DNA of 35,891 nt from Lachnospiraceae bacterium UBA2864. GTDB taxonomy: Bacteria > Bacillota > Clostridia > Lachnospirales > Lachnospiraceae. Positions 1-6,679 of this stretch are shown here, in pieces (within the stretch, counting starts at the first letter, position 1; each line of letters begins with the position of its first letter). The position numbers and the translations under genes are program-made. A model generated the notes under the pieces. That model had not been told where the DNA came from. It searched no databases and saw only the letters and a program-made list of their open reading frames with translations. The DNA is taken from the NCBI GenBank assembly GCA_002350525.1, contig DEFA01000016.1:24230-60120 (forward strand), written 5' to 3'.

Positions 1-528
1 ACAAGAAAAAAATATTATGATGCCCGGCATGTCTGTTATGCGTATTCTTTCGGTGATACCAACCCGAGACTTAAGTTTTCGGATGACGGAGAACCTAAGG
101 GTACGGCGGGAAAGCCGATACTTGATATAGTAAACGGTTCGGGAGTTCAGGATATTCTTATTATCGTAACAAGGTATTTCGGAGGGATCCTTCTGGGTAC
201 CGGGGGACTTGTGCGCGCCTACAGTGATGCGGCGAAAGAGGCCCTCCTTGCGGCAAAGACGGGAGAATTGGTGGAATGTGTAAACAGAAAGTTTTCCGGG
301 ATAGCATACGGGGACTACGATAAAATAAGATTTATCCTTGAGAAATGCGGCATTACGGATTATGAGACCGAGTACGGAAGCGATGTTGCGGTAAAGGCAT
401 ATATCCCGGTTCAGTATGATGAAGATATATGTAAAGATATATCCGATTCGACCAGAGGAACATGCACAGCGGAGAACCTCGGGATCAGCAAGGTCATCAG
501 AGACATGGAAAGCTTAAATGAAGCTTAA
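1..528 (+). CDS. YigZ/IMPACT-family protein, 5' end cut by window
   Basis: This open frame enters from the left edge in frame 1 and stops at 526-528, leaving 175 residues. The visible part carries the hallmark IMPACT N-terminal-domain motifs: a DDGEPKGTAGKPIL stretch near residue 31, then IVTRYFGGILLGTGGLVRAYS, followed by a C-terminal domain of about 100 residues. The family (E. coli YigZ, yeast Yih1, mammalian IMPACT) is linked to translation regulation in eukaryotes; the bacterial role is not settled. The missing N-terminus is probably some 35-40 residues, judging by the usual length near 210. An internal ATG or GTG should not be taken as the start, because the conserved motifs lie upstream of position 211. 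Confidence 0.9.
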   Translation, partial: TRKKYYDARHVCYAYSFGDTNPRLKFSDDGEPKGTAGKPILDIVNGSGVQDILIIVTRYFGGILLGTGGLVRAYSDAAKEALLAAKTGELVECVNRKFSGIAYGDYDKIRFILEKCGITDYETEYGSDVAVKAYIPVQYDEDICKDISDSTRGTCTAENLGISKVIRDMESLNEA

Positions 529-605
529 AAACATTCTGAAAATTGACTATATAATATCTTCAGAAAATTGAAATCTGAAGGACACACATTGTTCACATTC
601 TGAGA

Positions 606-627
606 TTAAGATTGAGGAAAATCTTAA
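606..627 (+). other. Small hairpin in the htrA leader
   Basis: TTAAGATT (606-613) and AATCTTAA (620-627) form a perfect 8-bp stem around the 6-base loop GAGGAA. It lies in the 136-bp gap between the YigZ-family gene and htrA, about 25 bases before the htrA ribosome site. It has no T-tract, so it is not a terminator. The loop resembles a Shine-Dalgarno core, but no start codon follows it; the function is unknown. Confidence 0.35.
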
Positions 628-664
628 AGGATGTAATTGGTCCACAGGAAAAGGAGTGATCAGA

Positions 665-1975
665 ATGAGTGACAATTATGAGGATTTTAATTATGATCCG
701 AGCATGTACACGGGATATAATCCGGAGCAGCAGTCTGTAACACCAAATATGCAGGAGCCGATGAATACCGGTACAGCAAGAAAAGTGAAGAGAGAAAAGC
801 CTGAGAGAAAGGGCGGCTTCGGAAAGAGCATGGCAAAGGTTACGGCACTTGCTCTCACCTTCGGACTTGTGGCCGGAGGCGCATTTCAGGGAGTAAATTA
901 CATTTCAGACAGATACAGAGCATCTTCCGTAGAAGAGGAAGATGAACCTGAAACAAGTGTATCCGATAATGTGGATATTCAGCCTGCTGTCAACACATCG
1001 GGTTCAACAGGAACGGTATCCTATGATGTGGCTGAGATAGTAGAGAAAGCGCAGACATCCATAGTTTCGATTACAACTAAGGTAACAACCGATTATACAT
1101 ATTTCTTCCAGTCGGGTACCGAAGAAGCTACAGGCGCAGGTTCGGGTATTATAATAGGAAAAACAGATAAACTTTTATATATAGCAACCAATTATCATGT
1201 TGTCAACGGAGCAGATGAGATCAATGTCGGATTCTGTGACGGAGAACTGGTAAAGGCTGAGGTTACGGGCTTTGATGAAGATCAGGATGTTGCGGTGGTG
1301 GCCGTAAAGTTCAGTGATATGAAGGATTCTACTTCAGCAGCCATAACGATCGCACAGGTCGGCAATTCGGATACTCTCAAGGTCGGAGAGCCTGCAATAG
1401 CTATCGGAAATGCACTCGGCTACGGTCAGTCGGTGACAGTCGGATATATAAGCGCACTCGACAGAACCATAGAGGGAAGCGAAGGAAGGTACATCCAGAC
1501 GGATGCGGCTATCAATCCGGGAAACAGTGGCGGAGCCCTTATAAATGCGCAGGGACAGGTTATAGGTATAAACTCGGTTAAGTATGTAGACTCAAAGGTT
1601 GAGGGAATGGGATTTTCTATTCCAATCAACACGGCAATGGAAATAATAAACGGCATCATAAACGGCGAGATTAAGAAAGAACTGTATCTCGGTGTCGATG
1701 CGGTTGAGGTCGGAAAAGAGTATTCCCAGATATACGGACTTCCGGAAGGCGTATACGTTAAGAATGTTGTCAAGGATTCGCCTGCCGAGAAAGCGGGAAT
1801 GTATTCCGGTGATATAATAGTTGAAATTGAAGGTAAGGAAGTTTATACTACTGAGGATGTGAAAAGCAGATTGCAGACTTTCAATGAAGGAGATACCATT
1901 CAGATAAAAATCTACAGATCTGAGATGGGTAAATATAATGAGATTACCCTGGATGTTACACTGGAATCAGAGTAG
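665..1975 (+). CDS. htrA: Membrane-anchored HtrA/DegP-like serine protease with PDZ domain
   Basis: An extracytoplasmic quality-control protease of the trypsin-like S1C family. I start it at ATG 665 (436 residues) because AGGAG at 652-656 sits 8 bases upstream; the in-frame GTG at 656 overlaps that ribosome site. Residues 1-57 are a polar Asn/Tyr/Lys-rich cytoplasmic tail, about 58-80 one membrane segment, then a Ser/Glu-rich linker. The protease domain shows the full triad: His178 (NYHVV), Asp208 (DQDVAVV) and Ser288 (GNSGGAL). A single PDZ domain fills roughly 335-436. This is the usual Firmicutes HtrA/YycK layout, with the active site outside the membrane. It lies 25 bp before tgt, so the two may be co-transcribed. 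No convincing promoter was found in the gap before it. Confidence 0.95.
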   Translation: MSDNYEDFNYDPSMYTGYNPEQQSVTPNMQEPMNTGTARKVKREKPERKGGFGKSMAKVTALALTFGLVAGGAFQGVNYISDRYRASSVEEEDEPETSVSDNVDIQPAVNTSGSTGTVSYDVAEIVEKAQTSIVSITTKVTTDYTYFFQSGTEEATGAGSGIIIGKTDKLLYIATNYHVVNGADEINVGFCDGELVKAEVTGFDEDQDVAVVAVKFSDMKDSTSAAITIAQVGNSDTLKVGEPAIAIGNALGYGQSVTVGYISALDRTIEGSEGRYIQTDAAINPGNSGGALINAQGQVIGINSVKYVDSKVEGMGFSIPINTAMEIINGIINGEIKKELYLGVDAVEVGKEYSQIYGLPEGVYVKNVVKDSPAEKAGMYSGDIIVEIEGKEVYTTEDVKSRLQTFNEGDTIQIKIYRSEMGKYNEITLDVTLESE

Positions 1976-1999
1976 AGTTGTCTGATATACATTAAGTAA

Positions 2000-3130
2000 A
2001 TGTACAAACTGATTACAAGAGACGGTCTGGCCAAAAGGGCAGATTTCGAGACTCCGCATGGTGTTATAAAAACCCCCGTATTCATGAATGTGGGAACGGC
2101 GGCGGCTATTAAGGGCGCTGTGTCCGCAGAGGACCTTGAGCAGATTGAAACCGAGGTTCTTCTCTGCAATACCTATCATATGCATGTAAGACCGGGAGAT
2201 GATATAGTTTATAAGTTAGGCGGGCTTCACAAGTTAACCACGTGGAGCCGGCCTATTCTTACTGATTCGGGAGGGTTTCAGGTATTCTCACTCGCAAAGC
2301 TCCGTGCCATCAAGGAAGAGGGTGTAACCTTCAATTCCCATATAGACGGCAGGAAGATATTCATGGGCCCGGAAGAGAGTATGCAGATCCAGTCAAATCT
2401 TGCTTCAACCATAGCCATGGCATTCGATGAATGTCCTCCGGCAAAGGCCGAGAGACGTTACATAGAGAACTCGGTCGCTCGTACCGAGAGGTGGCTTAAA
2501 AGATGTAAGGAGAAGATGGATGAACTGAACAGCCTCGAGACTACGATCAACAGAGAACAGTTCCTCTTCGGAATAAATCAGGGCGGTATAATAGACGATA
2601 TCAGAATCGCAAATGCTGAGAGAATATCGGAGATGGAGCTCCCGGGTTATGCCATAGGCGGACTTGCGGTAGGAGAGAGCCATGAGGAAATGTATCACAT
2701 TCTGGATGTAACGGTTCCTCATCTTCCGGTTGATAAGCCGACTTATCTTATGGGTGTGGGAACACCCGCAAATATCCTTGAAGCCGTGGACAGAGGAGTG
2801 GACTTCTTCGATTGCGTATATCCGTCACGTAACGGACGTCATGGACAGGTATATACCAATTTCGGAAAGCTCAATATGAAGAACAAAAGGTTCGAACTTG
2901 ACGAATCACCTATCGATCCGACATGTAATTGTCCGGTCTGCAGAAGGTATTCGAGAGCTTACATCAGGCACCTTCTGGTAAGAGATGAGATGCTTGGCAT
3001 GAGATTTTGTGTCTTGCATAATCTTTACTTTTATAATAATATGATGAAGGAAATTCGGGAGGCAATAGAAAACCATAGCTATAAGGAGTACAAACAGAGG
3101 AAACTTATGCAGGTTACACAGCAGTCCTGA
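2000..3130 (+). CDS. tgt: Queuine/preQ1 tRNA-guanine ribosyltransferase
   Basis: Exchanges guanine-34 of GUN-anticodon tRNAs (Asp, Asn, His, Tyr) for preQ1, a step of queuosine synthesis. The 376-residue length is normal. Visible family motifs are TPVFMNVGT near the N-terminus, the DSGGFQVFSL segment bearing the substrate-binding Asp, GINQGG, and the zinc site near the C-terminus (DPTCNCPVC with a His about 25 residues later in AYIRHLL). The ATG at 2000 is preceded directly by an in-frame TAA, so the start cannot be further upstream. No clear Shine-Dalgarno sequence precedes it, which suggests translation coupled to htrA or a weak start. It is followed 23 bp later by yajC, the order seen in many bacteria. 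Confidence 0.96.
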   Translation: MYKLITRDGLAKRADFETPHGVIKTPVFMNVGTAAAIKGAVSAEDLEQIETEVLLCNTYHMHVRPGDDIVYKLGGLHKLTTWSRPILTDSGGFQVFSLAKLRAIKEEGVTFNSHIDGRKIFMGPEESMQIQSNLASTIAMAFDECPPAKAERRYIENSVARTERWLKRCKEKMDELNSLETTINREQFLFGINQGGIIDDIRIANAERISEMELPGYAIGGLAVGESHEEMYHILDVTVPHLPVDKPTYLMGVGTPANILEAVDRGVDFFDCVYPSRNGRHGQVYTNFGKLNMKNKRFELDESPIDPTCNCPVCRRYSRAYIRHLLVRDEMLGMRFCVLHNLYFYNNMMKEIREAIENHSYKEYKQRKLMQVTQQS

Positions 3131-3153
3131 AAAAACATTTAAGGAGAAAAATT

Positions 3154-3489
3154 ATGAGTTTAATTAATGCACTTACAGCACAGGCAGGTCAGGCACCGGC
3201 AGGCAGCGGAATAATTGTTATTCTTGTCTATGTAGTTATGTTCGGCCTTATAATCTACTTCATGGCCATAAAGCCACAGAAGAAGCAGCAGGCAAAACAG
3301 CAGGAGATGATGACACAGCTTAAGCCGGGATGTTCCATAATGACAACAAGCGGCTTCTTCGGAACAGTTATCGATATTCCTGATGACGAGACAGTTATCG
3401 TTGAGTTCGGAAACAACAAAAACTGTCGTATACCTATGCATAAGAAGGCAATTGCCGAGATCGAAGATCCGGATTCTGTAACAGAATAA
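3154..3489 (+). CDS. yajC: Preprotein translocase accessory subunit YajC
   Basis: A small (111-residue) single-span membrane protein that associates with SecDF-type translocase subunits. An N-terminal Gly/Ala stretch leads into a membrane segment at about residues 19-40 ending in the typical YFMAIKPQKKQQ basic stop. Then come the cytoplasmic motifs LKPGCSIMTTSGFFGTV and an EFGNNKNCRIPMHKKAIAEI strand, matching the family's usual LxxGDxVVTxGGxxGxV and KxAIxxV patterns. The ribosome site is AAGGAGA before ATG 3154. It follows tgt closely, as in the classic tgt-yajC-secDF order, but secDF do not follow here; a lipoprotein gene takes that place. Confidence 0.95.
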   Translation: MSLINALTAQAGQAPAGSGIIVILVYVVMFGLIIYFMAIKPQKKQQAKQQEMMTQLKPGCSIMTTSGFFGTVIDIPDDETVIVEFGNNKNCRIPMHKKAIAEIEDPDSVTE

Positions 3490-3518
3490 GAACTGTTTAA
3501 AAATATTTTGGAGGGATT

Positions 3519-4286
3519 ATGTCCTTTTTAAAGAAAAAAACAGCTATCCTGCTGCTGTTTACACTAGTTTTATCATCACTTGCAGGATGCGGGAAAAAAG
3601 AGGAGGAGCCTTACGTTTCTCCGAATTTTACCAACGAATCTGAAGATAATCAGAAATATGAGCCTGAACCGATTAATGCGTCGGTAACCGATGCAACACC
3701 GGGTGATGCACTTGTATATGATAAAGAATCAACCGGAGAAATGTCCGAGGCGGTGAGAGCATCTCTTACGGATGCACTTGAAGCGGGTGTATATGAAAAT
3801 GACACTTATTACAATTCACTTGCGGGACTTAAGATATCCGTAGCGGATACGGATTGGGCTTTCTATGATGCCGAAGGTGTTGCTGCTGCAACAGGTCTTT
3901 CGACAGAAGATGTAAATAACTTCTGGTACGGCTATAAAACGACAGATGATGCGGAAACATCTTACTGCGCTATAGTATATAATAAGGTGACCGGATCTAA
4001 TGTGGTCATATCCTATGTTAATCCGAGCGTAACTCTGTATGATGAGATTACTGCAGAGGATTATCTGTCTATGGCACTTAACAGATATGACGGACTTCTG
4101 ATCAAGAGAGTAACATTCCTGGGTGACCAGTGGGCATGTCTCGACATTCCTGCTGATCAGAACCCGGCCGGAAGAAGAATATGCTATGCAAAGAGAAGCG
4201 GCAAGGTTCTCGTGCTGGTTACATTTACCATGCAGGAAGATCAGGATATCGCTGATGCACAGCAGATATTTACAAGATTACAGTAA
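3519..4286 (+). CDS. Putative lipoprotein of unknown function
   Basis: A 255-residue secreted protein. Residues 1-24 are a lipoprotein signal: basic MSFLKKK, a hydrophobic core, and a lipobox ending LSSLAGC with Cys24 as the lipidation site. It is followed by a Lys/Glu-rich tether and an acidic, low-complexity linker to about residue 85. The remaining domain of about 170 residues (NSLAGLKISVADTDWAFYDAEG onward) resembles the small outer-surface domains common in Lachnospiraceae lipoproteins, but I cannot name a family. GGAGG precedes ATG 3519. It follows yajC by 29 bp and is closed by the hairpin at 4300-4321, so it is probably the last gene of the htrA/tgt/yajC run. Confidence 0.8.
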   Translation: MSFLKKKTAILLLFTLVLSSLAGCGKKEEEPYVSPNFTNESEDNQKYEPEPINASVTDATPGDALVYDKESTGEMSEAVRASLTDALEAGVYENDTYYNSLAGLKISVADTDWAFYDAEGVAAATGLSTEDVNNFWYGYKTTDDAETSYCAIVYNKVTGSNVVISYVNPSVTLYDEITAEDYLSMALNRYDGLLIKRVTFLGDQWACLDIPADQNPAGRRICYAKRSGKVLVLVTFTMQEDQDIADAQQIFTRLQ

Positions 4287-4299
4287 AAACGTACATATA

Positions 4300-4325
4300 G
4301 GGCAGCCGGAAGGGGCTGCCCTTTT
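4300..4325 (+). terminator. Intrinsic terminator after the lipoprotein gene
   Basis: GGGCAGCC (4300-4307) pairs perfectly with GGCTGCCC (4314-4321) across a 6-base loop, followed by a short run of four T. The tract is short, so termination may be partial. The next start codon (4335) is only 14 bases after the stem and its GGGG ribosome site begins immediately after the T run. Confidence 0.7.
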
Positions 4326-4334
4326 GGGGATTAT

Positions 4335-5048
4335 ATGAAGAACAGACAGAAGGTTGTTAAAAATCTCATATTAGGCATGTTCGGAGCGGCACTTATTATG
4401 GCGGCAGAGTGGCTTATAGGGGCCTACGGCGAAGGAAACAGCCGTAACGGACTTATAGAAAGCAACTGGGCCGTAATGCCGATGATAAGGTTCAGAGCGG
4501 GTCTTATCCTGGCGGCTGTGGGCGCACCGTTCTTTTTTACGGGCATAAAGGACTCGGTAAGGGCTGTAAATATTGCCAGACGAAAAAGGTATATAACCGA
4601 CTTTTATATGGCAATGCTCTATGAAGTGAGTGCTTTTTCGGCGGCCGTTTCGATGCTCTTCATAATGGGAGTGAGGATCATCCTGCCTGTTCTCTATAAA
4701 ACGCTTTTCACAACGAGACTTATGGGAGCAGAGATCATATCCACCATCGAAAATGTGTTCTATTATGTATCCGTTCCGTTTTATGTTTTTTACTGGCTGG
4801 CTATAGCGGGAGTATCACTTGGATTTATGTACTTCGTATTTATCGGAAGAATGCTTGTTCCGAGGATCGTGTGTTTTGTAAATCCGCTTGTGTTTGTTCT
4901 GCTTAAGCTTGCACTCGGTGTACTTGATAATGCCATAATCGATGATTTTCTGGCGGCGGCAGAAGGCTTCGGCTTTATGCTCATGCTCAGTGTTATACTT
5001 ACATTTGTGACTAAGATACCGGTTAGGAGGAAGAAGAGAAGAAGATGA
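4335..5048 (+). CDS. Integral membrane protein, function unknown
   Basis: A 237-residue protein dominated by hydrophobic segments. I see about six likely membrane spans (roughly 9-29, 51-70, 92-118, 138-165, 180-196 and 205-228) and a strongly basic C-terminal tail (VRRKKRRR). It resembles uncharacterised multi-span proteins common in Lachnospiraceae, possibly the DUF6796 group, but that is a recollection rather than a match I can verify. The ATG at 4335 has only a GGGG ribosome site, directly downstream of the terminator-like hairpin at 4300-4321. Its stop overlaps the start of xth by four bases (ATGA), so the two are translationally coupled. Confidence 0.65.
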   Translation: MKNRQKVVKNLILGMFGAALIMAAEWLIGAYGEGNSRNGLIESNWAVMPMIRFRAGLILAAVGAPFFFTGIKDSVRAVNIARRKRYITDFYMAMLYEVSAFSAAVSMLFIMGVRIILPVLYKTLFTTRLMGAEIISTIENVFYYVSVPFYVFYWLAIAGVSLGFMYFVFIGRMLVPRIVCFVNPLVFVLLKLALGVLDNAIIDDFLAAAEGFGFMLMLSVILTFVTKIPVRRKKRRR

Positions 5049-5800
5049 AGCTTATATCCTGGAATGTAAACGGAATCAGAGCCTGCTCGGGAAAAGGCTT
5101 TATGGATTTCTTTAAAAATATAGATGCCGATATCTTTGGTATTCAGGAAAGCAAGATGCAGGAAGGACAGTTGAAGCTAGACCTTCCGGGCTACCATCAG
5201 TACTGGAATTATGCCAAGAGAAAGGGCTATTCGGGAACTGCCGTATTTACGAAGAAGGAGCCCGTAAATGTAACCTATGGAATGGGAATAGAAAAGCATG
5301 ACGATGAGGGAAGACTTATCACTCTCGATATGGGAGATTATATCTTTATCACGGTTTATGTGCCTAATTCTCAGAACGAACTGAAACGTCTTGATTACAG
5401 AATGGAATGGGAGAACGATTTCCGTGCTTACGTATCGGACCTTGCAAAGAAGAAGCCGGTCATCATATGCGGAGATATGAATGTTGCCCATAACGATATA
5501 GATATTAAGAATCCGGCATCCAATCATCATAATCCGGGCTTTACTGACGAAGAGCGCGGCAAGATGACCGAACTTCTGGGAGCAGGTTTTACGGATTCTT
5601 TCAGAATGCTTTATCCTGATACAAAGGATGCGTATTCCTGGTGGTCATACCGCTTTAATTCACGTGAGAGAAATGCGGGATGGCGTATAGATTATTTCCT
5701 TGTATCGGATGATATTAAGACTAAGATAACCGACTCAAAGATACTCACTGATATCTATGGCTCGGATCATTGTCCGGTGGAACTCGATATTGAATTTTAA
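5045..5800 (+). CDS. xth: Exodeoxyribonuclease III (AP endonuclease)
   Basis: A base-excision-repair enzyme of the ExoIII/Ape1 family: it cleaves abasic sites and trims 3' ends. The 251 residues are typical. All metal and catalytic motifs are visible: WNVNGIRA at the N-terminus, the metal-binding Glu in IQESKMQ, VYVPNSQ, the CGDMNVAHNDIDIKNP block with catalytic Asp and Asn, the DAYSWWSYR loop, RIDYFLVS and the C-terminal GSDHCPVELDIEF with the active-site Asp-His. The start overlaps the upstream membrane-protein stop (ATGA at 5045-5048), so it is probably translated by coupling. Confidence 0.97.
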   Translation: MKLISWNVNGIRACSGKGFMDFFKNIDADIFGIQESKMQEGQLKLDLPGYHQYWNYAKRKGYSGTAVFTKKEPVNVTYGMGIEKHDDEGRLITLDMGDYIFITVYVPNSQNELKRLDYRMEWENDFRAYVSDLAKKKPVIICGDMNVAHNDIDIKNPASNHHNPGFTDEERGKMTELLGAGFTDSFRMLYPDTKDAYSWWSYRFNSRERNAGWRIDYFLVSDDIKTKITDSKILTDIYGSDHCPVELDIEF

Positions 5801-5815
5801 GATACGGAGTTTAAG

Positions 5816-6679
5816 ATGAAAGAAGCTTTTATAGATGCGATAATTGATACATTAAAGCTTATTCCGTTTCTGTTTATAACCTATCTTCTGATGGAGATAC
5901 TCGAACATAAGACCAGTGAGAAGACCAAGCATAGTGTCGAAAAGGCAGGACATCTCGGACCGCTTTTCGGAGGATTACTGGGAGCAGTACCGCAGTGTGG
6001 TTTTTCGGCCGCTGCGGCATCTCTGTATTCGGGAAAGGTTATTACGGCAGGAACTCTTATAGCTATATTCCTTTCGACTTCGGATGAGATGCTTCCGATC
6101 ATGATATCCGAGAGAACAGGTCTCGGCTTCATCATAAAGGTTCTTCTCACGAAGGCTGTGATAGGAGTTACGGCGGGCTTTATAGTTGATGCGGTTGTAA
6201 AGATATATGACAGACGTAAGTCTGTATCACATGACTTTACCAAGGAAACACATGAACATCATCACTGCGATACGGAGGACGGTATATTTGTGTCGTCCTT
6301 AAAGCATACGGCAGAAACGGTGCTCTTTATATTTCTATTTACTGTGCTGATCAATATTCTGGTGGAATCCTTCGGAATAGAGAAGCTGTCGGGGCTTATA
6401 TTCAACAAGTTTTTTATAGGACAGGTGCTTACGGGCCTTATAGGTCTTATACCTAACTGTGCGGCATCCATAGTCCTTACGGAAATGTATCTTACAGGAG
6501 TTATCGGTTTCGGACAGATGATGTCCGGACTGCTTGTAGGGGCAGGCGTCGGAATAATGGTGCTGATAAAGAATAATAAAAATGCGAAGGAAAACCTTCG
6601 CATAATTATCACTCTTTATCTTCTGGGTGTTCTGTTTGGGACTCTGCTGGAGTTTCTCCCTGCCAGTCTTTTTGCTTGA
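5816..6679 (+). CDS. ArsP_2-type putative heavy-metal/manganese exporter permease
   Basis: A 287-residue polytopic permease with about eight to ten membrane segments in two homologous halves. Each half carries a matching signature: GAVPQCGFSAAAAS (Cys61) and GLIPNCAASIVLTEM (Cys215), the Pro-Gln/Asn-Cys pairs typical of the putative 10TM heavy-metal exporter family (Pfam ArsP_2; also annotated as putative manganese transporter). The loop joining the halves holds a His/Cys cluster, THEHHHC at 145-151, a plausible metal sensor or relay. Substrate cannot be told from sequence. It starts 16 bp after xth with a weak ribosome site. Its last 71 bp overlap the 3' end of the minus-strand synthetase gene, and its codons 256-263 encode that gene's terminator. 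Confidence 0.82.
   Translation: MKEAFIDAIIDTLKLIPFLFITYLLMEILEHKTSEKTKHSVEKAGHLGPLFGGLLGAVPQCGFSAAAASLYSGKVITAGTLIAIFLSTSDEMLPIMISERTGLGFIIKVLLTKAVIGVTAGFIVDAVVKIYDRRKSVSHDFTKETHEHHHCDTEDGIFVSSLKHTAETVLFIFLFTVLINILVESFGIEKLSGLIFNKFFIGQVLTGLIGLIPNCAASIVLTEMYLTGVIGFGQMMSGLLVGAGVGIMVLIKNNKNAKENLRIIITLYLLGVLFGTLLEFLPASLFA
6572..6603 (-). terminator. Intrinsic terminator of the acyl-CoA synthetase gene, inside the opposite CDS
   Basis: A perfect 9-bp stem, ATGCGAAGG (6582-6590) and CCTTCGCAT (6595-6603), with a 4-base loop. Read on the minus strand it is followed at once by TTTTATTATTC. It begins 5 bases after the synthetase stop (6609-6611). It is wholly contained in the + strand permease reading frame, where it encodes NAKENLR and neighbours. 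Confidence 0.8.

Noticed and set aside
541..664. Possible htrA promoter (TTGACT, TTGAAA)
   Set aside because: None of the -35-like hexamers has a -10-like hexamer at 16-18 bases.
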